DNA of 32,250 bases from an uncultured Collinsella sp. GTDB taxonomy: Bacteria > Actinomycetota > Coriobacteriia > Coriobacteriales > Coriobacteriaceae. The translations under genes were made by a program, and so were the position numbers. The stretch covers positions 1 to 32,250 of the forward strand of contig CATYIV010000025.1 in the NCBI GenBank assembly GCA_958407465.1, given 5' to 3'. Positions within the stretch are counted from its first letter, which is position 1; each line of letters starts with the position of its first letter. Below the pieces are notes generated by a model. The model saw only the letters and a list, made by a program, of their open reading frames with translations, had not been told where the DNA came from and searched no databases. This document shows, one piece after another, positions 1 to 7,327 of this stretch.

Positions 1-138
1 AACCAGCTAATTTAGCCCCGTCCCAAAAAGACTGGTCAAGCTAACGGAACGCAGTAGCTAAAAATCTCCGTCCCAGAAAAATCATTGCGCAGGTAGGACG
101 GCAAAGGTAGCTAGAAAAGCCCCATCCTAAATGAGCTA
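1..138. repeat. Cluster of degenerate GCCCCRTCCY intergenic repeats
   Basis: Three degenerate copies of one intergenic repeat lie side by side, at about 8-40, 46-83 and 97-138. The best copy (97-138) can be aligned base by base with copies at 6178-6216 and 10783-10822. The shared elements are GGCAAARGTRGCTA, then a short A-rich stretch, then GCCCCRTCCYAAA, ending in a CTA. On the minus strand that CTA is the TAG stop codon of the sortase gene. The two G/C-rich blocks are complementary (GGACGG against CCCCATCC), so each unit can fold into a hairpin with a loop of about 20 nt. This may act as a terminator for the sortase operon. The left edge of the window cuts the cluster. Confidence 0.65.
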
Positions 139-870
139 CAAGATTTCGGCTAGGAGCGCTCGGCGCCCATTTGTTTTATCACTGCAGGTAGAAAGCGCGA
201 TGATGCGTGCATCGAAGCCAGCGCCGTCCGTGTCCGCATGCACCGCCGTCTGCGAGATATGCGCGAGCAGAGTCTGCATTGAGGCCTGGTCCAGGTTTCC
301 CGGCCCAAAGATAATGTCATCACTCGCGGCAAACGAACACACAGCAACGATGCGCAGGCGGAACGCCCCATCTTTTGTGTAGAGCGTGCCCGTGCGGTGC
401 AGGTCAAAGAAGCCCCTGTCTAAAAACCGGTCGACATCGCCAAACATCGCGCCGTTATCCATGTGGTGCGCATAGAGCAGATTGTAGGAATCGGTCATCG
501 CGCGGCTGTTGCGCGTATCCAAAAACACCGCTCCCGAAACCGCGGACTCCCCCAACACGTTTTTGTTGAGATATTCCTGGTTATCTTTTCCCTGAACAAA
601 GGGATAGTCGATGTTGGTGCCATCGATGGTGACCCATCCGACCACGTCGGGATTTTTGGCCATCAGTTCCTGCAGGCGTGCGCAATCGTTGACCCCGGTG
701 GGTTTGTAGTGCAGCAGCTCATCGCTGATGAACCCGCCGTTCATAACGTTGTTTGTATCCCACAGCGAATAGCCCCCGTACAGCAGCATGAGCAGCACGA
801 GAAAGCCGGCAAACCACGTAAGTACGCGGTCGCCGGCTCGTGCCAGCCGAGCTATGCGTTTAAGCTCCAT
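136..870 (-). CDS. Class B-type pilus sortase
   Basis: A 244-residue membrane-anchored transpeptidase that would join pilin subunits by cleaving a C-terminal sorting motif and forming an isopeptide bond. A basic N-terminus is followed by one membrane segment at about residues 17-36, which suits a type II membrane protein. The catalytic residues can be read directly: His135 in YAHHMDN, Cys229 in LSTCSD and Arg236/237 just after it. The pattern and length resemble sortase B, the class used by the streptococcal FCT and PI-2 pili, rather than lid-bearing class C pilus sortases. The ATG lies 20 nt after the pilin stop and has AGCGAGGAT as its ribosome binding site, so it is cotranscribed with the pilin. 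The TAG stop falls in an intergenic repeat. The family call is firm; class B over another class is inferred from motif spacing. Confidence 0.88.
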   Translation of the reverse strand: MELKRIARLARAGDRVLTWFAGFLVLLMLLYGGYSLWDTNNVMNGGFISDELLHYKPTGVNDCARLQELMAKNPDVVGWVTIDGTNIDYPFVQGKDNQEYLNKNVLGESAVSGAVFLDTRNSRAMTDSYNLLYAHHMDNGAMFGDVDRFLDRGFFDLHRTGTLYTKDGAFRLRIVAVCSFAASDDIIFGPGNLDQASMQTLLAHISQTAVHADTDGAGFDARIIALSTCSDKTNGRRALLAEIL

Positions 871-890
871 CGGCTGTAATCCTCGCTGTT

Positions 891-2000
891 TTAACGGCGG
901 TTACGACGAGGACGGAAGAAGACCACGCCCATCACGGCAGCAAACGCGACGATTGCCGCATAGGGAACGACCGTCCGAATAACATCGGTCGGAACGGTAA
1001 CATCCTTGGTGTTGGTAAAGGTCACCGTGGTGTCAGAAGTACCGATACCCTGCGCGAGAAGAATATTGGACTTTGTTTCGTTGCCAGTCTCCCCAATCTT
1101 GTACGACGTTTCATAACCTTCCTTCGTCTTGTAGTCGTCCTCAGTTACGGCATATGTGTCCTTCGATGAAAGACCATAAAAGGTGACGGAGTCGCCGTCT
1201 CTAAGGTTCACCGAAACCGTAGATCCCGATTTGACTACAGCTTCGGGCGTAGAAGTACCGTCTTTTTTCACAGTGACGTACTTATAGGTTTCCCCGGCAG
1301 CGCCGTTAAGGCTGACACTAAACCGGAAGTCCTTATTCTTGTCACCCTGGTTGCCCTTGACGACCTTTGTGATGGTCAGCTTATGGGTGGCATATTTGTT
1401 CACAAAGCCTGCGGCCTTCCTACCCGAGCTTGCTTTGTCGCTAAGAAGAGTACAACCATTAACAACATAGCCCGAGCCGCCATTTTCTGCGTTTTCTACG
1501 TAAACATCGAGGAAGAGCTCCTTGTACGTAACGTTGAGGCCATCCAACGGTGGCGGCGTCTGCGTAATCTTATATCGATAGATGCCCGGAGCCGTAAACT
1601 TTGAGGTATCAAGGCTGACGTTCAACGGAGCGGTTATTGTCTTAGTAATGCCGTCGGCATTATCTTGGCTATGAAGACCTTGGGCAGAAAAATTAACGGA
1701 AGACGACGGAAGCGTGGCGCCACCGGGCACTCCAGCAGAAACAGGCATGTTGTTACTCGTGCTCGCAAGCTCACTCGTCTCCGCCGGCGCAATCGAATAG
1801 CCGAACTCCGCATTCGGCTCCACGGCGTTCTTATTCATGGTAAGCGTCGAGGTGATTGTGACCTTGTTGTCATTTACCGGCAGATGCGGAGTAGCAGAGC
1901 CCTCCTCCGCCCACGCCGGCGCAGCAACTCCCACCAAAGCCAGCAGCATCGTGGCGGCCACAACTGCAAACGCCGCCAGTCGCCTCTTTCCAGTTTTCAT
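891..2000 (-). CDS. Major pilin, Spy0128/FctA-like, with isopeptide-type domains
   Basis: A 369-residue secreted pilin, probably the shaft subunit. Residues 1-31 are a signal peptide with an AWA site before Glu32. The second Ig-like domain (about 205-335) has the pattern of intramolecular isopeptide pilin domains: Lys212 in TITKVVKG, Glu287 in AVTEDDY and Asn330 in TFTNTK. The first domain ends in FVNKY (Asn201), with Lys57 and Glu161 as possible partners. The C-terminus has VPTDV (336-340), a hydrophobic helix and RPRRNRR, the layout of a sortase sorting signal. Streptococcal FctA uses EVPTG; here Asp replaces the Gly. The start has a strong AGGAAGGA ribosome binding site. The gene is AT-richer than most of the window. 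Position between the SipA homologue and the sortase matches FctA or PitB. Confidence 0.85.
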   Translation of the reverse strand: MKTGKRRLAAFAVVAATMLLALVGVAAPAWAEEGSATPHLPVNDNKVTITSTLTMNKNAVEPNAEFGYSIAPAETSELASTSNNMPVSAGVPGGATLPSSSVNFSAQGLHSQDNADGITKTITAPLNVSLDTSKFTAPGIYRYKITQTPPPLDGLNVTYKELFLDVYVENAENGGSGYVVNGCTLLSDKASSGRKAAGFVNKYATHKLTITKVVKGNQGDKNKDFRFSVSLNGAAGETYKYVTVKKDGTSTPEAVVKSGSTVSVNLRDGDSVTFYGLSSKDTYAVTEDDYKTKEGYETSYKIGETGNETKSNILLAQGIGTSDTTVTFTNTKDVTVPTDVIRTVVPYAAIVAFAAVMGVVFFRPRRNRR

Positions 2001-2051
2001 GTTGTATCCTTCCTCTCGGGCACATGCCCTTAATAAAACCAGGCTTCGTGC

Positions 2052-2684
2052 CTACAGGTTCGACCTGCGCAGCACGCTGATCACGTTGCCTTTGATCTGC
2101 GAACGGGCAATCGGTCCATACAGGCGACTGTCGTGCCCGCCCTCGCGCAAATCTGCCAGCACAAAGAGCTCATCCGTTCCCAGATGCACGGGATAGTCCA
2201 CAGCAGACTCATAGCGCGGCGTCGGCGTGGTGATATCGCTTTCCACCACAACAGCCCCGTTAACCATGAGCTCGCCCGACTCGGTAATTGTGACCTCATC
2301 ACCGGGGCGGGCAACCACGCGACCCAGGCGCTCTTCGCCATCCGCGGTGTATACCACCACGTCACCCTCGTTAAAGCTCTGGCTGAGCCTCCAGTAGAGC
2401 ATGACGTCACCCGAACAGATGCGGGGGGCCATCTCGCCAGTCGTGACTGCGCCCACGCCCAAGACCACACCAAAGAGCAGCCAGAGCGTCACGACAAAAA
2501 ATGCCAGGCGCGCCAGAAAGCCCACGATATCGCGCCGGTCGTCCGCTTCTCCCAGATCTGGCGCCGCATGGGCGCCCAACCTCACGTTCGACGCGGCCGA
2601 ATACCGCGAGCCCCGGGGTCTTCCCTGCGGGGCCGCTCGTGCGGCTGGCCCATCACCAGCATTGCTGGCGCCATGTCTTCTCAT
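2052..2684 (-). CDS. SipA-like signal peptidase I homologue lacking the Ser/Lys dyad
   Basis: A 210-residue protein of the signal peptidase I fold. It has a long basic N-terminus (1-55), a membrane segment at about 57-80 and an extracytoplasmic domain. Box B, normally G-x-S-M-x-P, reads TGEMAPRICSGD, with Glu84 where the catalytic Ser should be. Box D, normally K-R-[IV]-[IV]-x-x-P-G-D, reads GRVVARPGD, with Gly121 in place of the general-base Lys. The surrounding fold motifs (PGDEV, VNGAVV, the DSR-like HDSRLYGP) are kept. Streptococcal SipA proteins in pilus islands also lack both residues yet are needed for pilus assembly, so a chaperone or assembly role is the best inference. The ATG overlaps the adhesin stop (ATGA), implying translational coupling. 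Confidence 0.82.
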   Translation of the reverse strand: MRRHGASNAGDGPAARAAPQGRPRGSRYSAASNVRLGAHAAPDLGEADDRRDIVGFLARLAFFVVTLWLLFGVVLGVGAVTTGEMAPRICSGDVMLYWRLSQSFNEGDVVVYTADGEERLGRVVARPGDEVTITESGELMVNGAVVVESDITTPTPRYESAVDYPVHLGTDELFVLADLREGGHDSRLYGPIARSQIKGNVISVLRRSNL

Positions 2685-5600
2685 AGGCGCCCGCCCCTCT
2701 TGGAGCCGCGGCGTAAACGCAGCGCAACCATGCCCGTAGCCAACAGCACGCCGGCGGCCAAAATCGCCAGGGCATAGATGGGGTTGCGCGTAATACCCGT
2801 AGGCACCGCGACCTGTCGGGAATTGGTGGCCTTAGCTTCAACGGCAACGGTCACACGCGGACCGTTGAGCGTGCCGCTCGCACCCGTAAGCTCGGCGTGG
2901 TACCCCAACGACGAATAATCGTCTTCGCTCACGGTATAGACCGCGTTGTAATCCAGCGCCTTAATCGAAACGGTCAGGCCGTCCTTAACGGCAAACGGCA
3001 CGGTCGCCTTGCCCTGGCCATCGGCCGTAAAGGCCGTCTTGTTTTCCACGGTCTCGGCCCGATCATTCGGTCGCGCCACGAGCGCATGGCTGCCTTGGGC
3101 AGACGCATCCGAATACTCGATGGCGTAGGTCTGACCAGCCTTGAGGCCCGTAAAGGTCGCCGTCATCTTAAAGTAGGCACGCTTGTCGCCCATATTGCCC
3201 GTAACGCTCTTGGAAACCTTGAGTGTGTAGGTGCGCGGGGTGAATCGTGCGTATACGCATCCCGTATGGCGATCTTTTACGTTGTACGTATAGGTGGGTG
3301 AAGACGACAGCAGCTCCGGGGCGTCCGGATTCGATAGGTCGTACCAACCCTCAAAGTGATAGCCCTCCTTGGGAGCGGCCACCGCCTCCACAAACGTGCC
3401 GTCATCCACAAAGTAGGCAACGCCCGATTTTTTGTACGCGTCCTCGTCCTTGCCCGAGCCATCCCCGGCATCGATGGAGCCCTTTGCCCCCTTAAGCTTG
3501 GAGCTGACCGTGCCGCCCGTCGTTACGTTGCTCCACGTGCCATCGGCATTTTTAAGCTGGGCAACAAAGGCCTGACGATACTTCCATTGCGCCACGAACG
3601 TCGCGCCCTGGCTCTCGGGAATGTTTTCGACGGTTACCGCATCGCCCACAGCACCGGTATCCGGATTGACCTTCTTGCCCTTAATGGTAAGAGTGCCGGA
3701 ATCCGTGGTGCCCTCGGGAGCTGTATGGGTCACCGTGTGTTTGGCATCGAAGCGAACGGCTTTTCCCGAGCCCGCGTACTCCCAGCCCATAAACTTCCAG
3801 TCGTCGTTTTGTCCAACGGCAGCATGGGAGGTATAGCTCGCTCCAGCGCCAGAAAGCTGTACGAAATCGCCCGTGGACTCATTGTACGGATCGTAGTGAT
3901 ACGCTTTGCCGCCGTTCACATCGTATTGAACGCCTGCCTTGGAAAACACGAGGTGCACTTTGTAGTGCTTCGTGACCTTGTCGACCTCAAAGCGATAGGT
4001 ACCATCTTCCAATCTGGTCCAATGTGCGTCGTCGTCTGCGGAATAGAACTCGCCGTTGACAAAAGCACCGATAAAGACTGCCCCGTCATCGCGTTTGGCA
4101 TCGACCATAAAGTAGGAGTTCTTCTCCTGTTTACCTACGTAGTTTTTGGCATAGGTAAAGTCCGCCGTCTTGGTATTGGCGTTATAAAAATACGTTCCGC
4201 TTCCGTTGGGCGTCGTGTATGTCTCGATGCGATAGAACTCCCTAAACGAGATATTGTCGAGGAAGTTGCCGGTCGAATTGCTCCCGTTGGCCGTGTTGTA
4301 GGCCACAAAAGCAAAGACGCTCTGGTTTTGGCCATCCGGAATGGTGTAGGTATAGTCGTAGTCAACCTTTTTGCTCTGCTCGAGCGCGTTGGAACCGTAG
4401 GAAGCCCACGCGTCGTTTTCGGACGCCATGATCCATACGCACCATTTTTCGGTATGCTCCGCATCGGCCGTCCATGAGAACGCGCTTCCGCTGGACGCAT
4501 TGGCAAATCCGCCCACTTTGTCAAACTTGGTTGAATACAGGATGATCTTTTTGCTGCAGCCCGATTGGGAAAAATTGACCACATCCAAGCCGACATAGTT
4601 GTCGACGCTCATTTGAATCCATTGAACAATTTGCTGGTACTGATCGAGTGCCTTTTGATTGTCCTTGTACGGCTCGTTTTCTTGTCGCGGACCGATGATA
4701 AGGGCCATGGCGTCTCGACCCGAGCGGCCGCGGTGGTCGAGCCCCCACTCGTACTGTTTTCCCGGCTCGGTCGTCACATATTGGTAGAGCGAACTCGCCT
4801 CGTGTGCGTTGAGCTCGGCTGCATAGTCACCATCGGAGGGCGTAAACGTAACAGAATGCCCAACTGGGTCGATATAGTAGTCGTTCTTGGCAACGATCTC
4901 GATACGATGGTCCGTCTCGGTCGTACGCCAATGGGGCGAGCACAACGTAAACTTGCTGGGCCTCTGGTTCCCTAGATGTATATCCTCTTCAAAGCTGCCG
5001 TTAGCAATGTTCGTATTCTCGTTCTTAAGATTCGAGGTCGAGAACGCATAGTTTGTGAGCGTTGTCATGGTCTCGGACGAATTTTCCCAATACACCTTGG
5101 CAAAGTCGCTATAGATGTCGCGTGTGCCCTGCTTTTCCACGTGAACGTCGTTGACCAGATTACCAAACCACTCCCGGTATTGTTCGTTCTCCCCCGTAAG
5201 ATTTGAATCGTAGCAAGTCAGCGCAAGCATCGTTTTGTCGGACGCTGCGGTATAGTCAGCCTGATAGGCAAACTCATCGTCTTCCTCGGGAAGATTTCGA
5301 TAATAATGCGTGCTGTTGGTGCCAAAGGAGAACCAACCCTGTCCGTTAGAGCTTACGAGCCACACAGAAAGCGCGATGCGACCGTCGCTCTGTTCAAACG
5401 AAAAGTGGGATCCATCAGCACTGTTACCAGCAAATCCGCCGTTTGCAGCAAAGGGATCGCTGTAAACGGTGTACTGCTCAACGGTATTTCCCTGGGGCAT
5501 CTTGACCTGCGCCTTAAGCCAAGCCCGCAGCTGCATAAGCTGGTCTTGGCCTGCGCTGTTAATCGACAGATTCTCCTGTTGAGGACCCATCGTGAGCATC

Positions 5601-5923
5601 AGCACGTCGTGGTCGGTTGCGGCGCGATGGTTTAGGCCCCACTCGTACGTGGCGCCGCTCTGGGTGGAAAAGGTGGTGTAGGTTGATCCAGGTTCAAAAT
5701 AAAGATTGGTGCCCTGTGGCCTAAAATTCCACGCAAGCGCAAAGTGATTGCCGTTAGCTTGTTTGGTGTTCGTTTGGGGCTTGAGGAGCTGCGTGGAAAG
5801 CTCGAGCTTCATCGTCTCGCCGATTCTCTCATTCGGAGAGGTCGTCGACCAGCCAGTAGCTTGGTTAAGAAAGTTTGGGTTTGTTATAAGGTTGCCATCG
5901 TCACCGTACGCGCGCGAGGGCAA
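2681..5923 (-). CDS. Large pilus tip adhesin, main reading frame (frameshifted from its signal peptide)
   Basis: An open frame of 1080 residues that begins at a TTG without any signal peptide. The true N-terminus lies in another frame just upstream (see 5901-5987). Two related domains of about 260 residues come first (about 10-285 and 303-560), sharing YEWGL[ND]HR and MGPQQEN/IGPRQEN. Then come a linker and InlB/Flg_new-like B-repeats (about 670-920, FMGWEY and FEGWYD). A pilin-type isopeptide domain follows (about 925-1035) with the Lys in KVSKSVTGN, the Glu in TVSEDDY and a late Asn. The C-terminus is a VPTGI sorting motif, a hydrophobic helix and a basic tail. Its place at the head of a sipA-pilin-sortase operon matches Cpa/PitA-type tip adhesins. 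The ligand is unknown; no known lectin fold was recognised with confidence. Confidence 0.82.
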   Translation of the reverse strand: MPSRAYGDDGNLITNPNFLNQATGWSTTSPNERIGETMKLELSTQLLKPQTNTKQANGNHFALAWNFRPQGTNLYFEPGSTYTTFSTQSGATYEWGLNHRAATDHDVLMLTMGPQQENLSINSAGQDQLMQLRAWLKAQVKMPQGNTVEQYTVYSDPFAANGGFAGNSADGSHFSFEQSDGRIALSVWLVSSNGQGWFSFGTNSTHYYRNLPEEDDEFAYQADYTAASDKTMLALTCYDSNLTGENEQYREWFGNLVNDVHVEKQGTRDIYSDFAKVYWENSSETMTTLTNYAFSTSNLKNENTNIANGSFEEDIHLGNQRPSKFTLCSPHWRTTETDHRIEIVAKNDYYIDPVGHSVTFTPSDGDYAAELNAHEASSLYQYVTTEPGKQYEWGLDHRGRSGRDAMALIIGPRQENEPYKDNQKALDQYQQIVQWIQMSVDNYVGLDVVNFSQSGCSKKIILYSTKFDKVGGFANASSGSAFSWTADAEHTEKWCVWIMASENDAWASYGSNALEQSKKVDYDYTYTIPDGQNQSVFAFVAYNTANGSNSTGNFLDNISFREFYRIETYTTPNGSGTYFYNANTKTADFTYAKNYVGKQEKNSYFMVDAKRDDGAVFIGAFVNGEFYSADDDAHWTRLEDGTYRFEVDKVTKHYKVHLVFSKAGVQYDVNGGKAYHYDPYNESTGDFVQLSGAGASYTSHAAVGQNDDWKFMGWEYAGSGKAVRFDAKHTVTHTAPEGTTDSGTLTIKGKKVNPDTGAVGDAVTVENIPESQGATFVAQWKYRQAFVAQLKNADGTWSNVTTGGTVSSKLKGAKGSIDAGDGSGKDEDAYKKSGVAYFVDDGTFVEAVAAPKEGYHFEGWYDLSNPDAPELLSSSPTYTYNVKDRHTGCVYARFTPRTYTLKVSKSVTGNMGDKRAYFKMTATFTGLKAGQTYAIEYSDASAQGSHALVARPNDRAETVENKTAFTADGQGKATVPFAVKDGLTVSIKALDYNAVYTVSEDDYSSLGYHAELTGASGTLNGPRVTVAVEAKATNSRQVAVPTGITRNPIYALAILAAGVLLATGMVALRLRRGSKRGGRL

Positions 5924-5987
5924 CCCCCCCCCCGGCCATAACGAACACGCATAAGGCCGCTGCCAACATCATAAAGGTGCGGCGCAT
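5901..5987 (-). other. Signal-peptide exon-like 5' part of the adhesin gene, out of frame
   Basis: From an ATG at 5987 the frame encodes MRRTFMMLAAALCVFVMAGG, a basic start and a hydrophobic core typical of a Sec signal peptide. It then runs through ten Gs and stops at TGA (5901-5903) after 28 codons. With one G fewer it would continue as GLPSRAYGDD into the adhesin frame, giving a normal signal peptide with an Ala-containing cleavage region and a protein of about 1101 residues. This ATG is about 93 nt downstream of the predicted transcription start, and upstream ATGs in this frame lie before that start. The ribosome binding site is poor (AGGGTCC is the best candidate, rather far away). Confidence 0.8.
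5924..5933 (-). repeat. G10 homopolymer inside the adhesin signal sequence (contingency tract)
   Basis: Ten consecutive C on the plus strand, hence G10 in the coding strand, at the junction of signal peptide and adhesin. Nine (or twelve) Gs put both parts in one frame; ten give a 28-codon peptide. Poly-G tracts of this length are classic slipped-strand contingency loci. A sequencing or assembly error in the homopolymer is the main alternative. Confidence 0.85.
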
Positions 5988-6087
5988 CGACGCAATATGA
6001 CCGAAAGGACCCTGCACGGGCGCATCCCCCCCAGCCGCAGCCCGAGCTTTCGCGCAAGCTGCACAAGTAGTTCGTTTAAGCTTTTTG

Positions 6088-6116
6088 ATTCTACAACCAG
6101 CCCAGGGCAAAAGCAA
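6088..6116 (-). promoter_or_regulatory. Predicted promoter of the pilus operon
   Basis: On the minus strand a TTGCTT -35 (6111-6116) and a TAGAAT -10 (6088-6093) are separated by exactly 17 nt. It is the best sigma-70-type match in the gap between the lysR stop and the adhesin signal peptide. It predicts a leader of roughly 93 nt, which also contains a G7 run (6026-6032). Confidence 0.55.
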
Positions 6117-6177
6117 AATCATGCGTGACCGATTTGCAGTCATTTTTCGCATCATTTTTCGCATTGTGCTGGTAGTG

Positions 6178-6216
6178 CGGCGAAAGTAGCTAAAAAGCCC
6201 CGTCCTAAATTAGCTA
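6178..6216 (-). repeat. GCCCCRTCCY intergenic repeat, copy after lysR
   Basis: A single copy of the 39-bp repeat also seen at 97-138 and 10783-10822: GGCGAAAGTAGCTA, a short A-rich stretch, then GCCCCGTCCTAAAT and CTA. As at the sortase gene, the terminal CTA is the TAG stop codon of the neighbouring minus-strand gene (lysR, 6214-6216). It lies upstream of the pilus promoter. Just beside it, at 6140-6170, a short direct repeat (ATGCGAAAAATG twice on the minus strand) is visible. Confidence 0.65.
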
Positions 6217-7092
6217 GTTAAGGAGTTGGGCCATGGCGTTGACGAATTTTTGGACTTGGAGGGTGGGCTCGAGCGGGTAGTGCAGAAAGACTGGCACCTC
6301 GCGGCCGCACAGGAACGGCACGCCCACAAAGGCCGGGTGCACCCCTGACCATGCGCCACAGGTGAGCACCGCGTCGCCCTTTTCCTCTGCCTCGTTAAAG
6401 AGCGCAAAGTCAAAGCTGTCCACGTCGATCACGTCCACGCCGCCGTCGGCCAACAGATCGATACGCAGACTGTCCATAGCGTCGTTGCCGTGACGGAGCA
6501 CGCGCAGGCGCATGCCCTCTAAGTCGGCAACTGTGATGCGCGTCTTGCGCGCCAGCGGGCTCGTGCGCGGCAGGTCGATATAAAACGGCACGTTAACGAT
6601 GCGAAGCTTTTGGCAGGCGTCGCCCCAGCGTGGAGTAGAAAAACTCGACTGCACTACATCCACCTCGCGGCCCAAGCTGCGCATGACGGATTCGCGCTCG
6701 TCATAGAGGTCGCTTACCGGCACGATCTCAAATCGCAGTGATGGCTCCAGCTCGTGCACACCCGTCCACATCGACAGCGTCTGGCGCCCCGGACACATCA
6801 TCGACACGCCCAGGCGCACGGCACCGCCATCGCCCGCCGCGCGTCGGGCACGGCGCAGCGCGTCCTCGGACTGCCGCATGATCGAGCGTGCGTCGTCCAC
6901 CAGCAGAGCGCCCGCCGGCGTCACCTTGACGCCCGAGTGCGAGCGTTCGAACAGCGTGATGCCGAACTCGGCCTCGAAGCCCGACACCTGCTTGACGAGC
7001 GCCGGAGTCGACACACGCAATTTTGCCGCCGCACGCGAGAAGCTTCCCAGCTCCGCGGCGGCCGATATGGCCTCGAGTCGTCGATCGTACAC
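6214..7092 (-). CDS. LysR-family transcriptional regulator
   Basis: A 292-residue LysR-type regulator if started at the GTG at 7092, which has GGGAG six nt upstream; the frame stays open to 7188 but those codons lack a good ribosome binding site. The N-terminal winged helix-turn-helix is clear (LEAISAAAELGSFSRAAAKL, then STPALVKQVSGFEAEFG and LFERS). The rest is a periplasmic-binding-protein-like effector domain. The gene is divergent from the SDR-MFS-Gfo/Idh operon across about 235 bp. That is the standard arrangement for a LysR protein controlling the neighbouring catabolic genes and itself, so it is the likely operon regulator; its effector is unknown. Control of the downstream pilus operon is possible but nothing in the sequence shows it. 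Confidence 0.88.
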   Translation of the reverse strand: MYDRRLEAISAAAELGSFSRAAAKLRVSTPALVKQVSGFEAEFGITLFERSHSGVKVTPAGALLVDDARSIMRQSEDALRRARRAAGDGGAVRLGVSMMCPGRQTLSMWTGVHELEPSLRFEIVPVSDLYDERESVMRSLGREVDVVQSSFSTPRWGDACQKLRIVNVPFYIDLPRTSPLARKTRITVADLEGMRLRVLRHGNDAMDSLRIDLLADGGVDVIDVDSFDFALFNEAEEKGDAVLTCGAWSGVHPAFVGVPFLCGREVPVFLHYPLEPTLQVQKFVNAMAQLLN

Positions 7093-7211
7093 GTCAATCT
7101 CCCGTTTCCAGACGCATGGCAATGAACTGCCGAAGGGGGGGTCGTTTTGGCAGTTCACGCGCTCAATTGAGAAAAAACTGCATCGCACAGTGTAAACCCA
7201 CGGTTAACGCC

Positions 7212-7217
7212 ATTCTA
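7212..7217 (-). promoter_or_regulatory. Possible -10 of the lysR promoter
   Basis: A TAGAAT hexamer on the minus strand, with a TTGCGC 19 nt upstream as a weak -35. It overlaps the region of the divergent SDR promoter, which would fit reciprocal control by the LysR protein. Confidence 0.3.
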
Positions 7218-7229
7218 ACAAATATGCAA

Positions 7230-7258
7230 TTCACCTGCGCAAATGCAGAGCATACGAT
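7230..7258 (+). promoter_or_regulatory. Possible promoter of the SDR-MFS-oxidoreductase operon
   Basis: TTCACC (7230-7235), a 17-nt spacer and TACGAT (7253-7258). Each hexamer matches four of six consensus bases, as expected for an activator-dependent promoter. The direct repeat TGCA-N15-TGCA (about 7225-7247) overlaps the -35 and is a candidate LysR contact site. Confidence 0.35.
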
Positions 7259-7327
7259 AACCAGCGAAAACCACGTGGGTCGATTAATGGGAACGGCCCA
7301 CCGGGAGGCACAAGAAGGGAAGTTCCT

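Noticed and set aside
5921..5923. TTG as the true start codon of the adhesin
   Set aside because: It would give a sortase-anchored protein with no signal peptide, while a good signal peptide lies directly upstream one frame away across the G10 run.
2681..5923. Cpa-like internal thioester domain in the adhesin
   Set aside because: A Cys in FTLCSPHW and Gln/Trp-containing helices were considered, but the Cys and Gln motifs do not fall in the proper order and spacing in either copy.
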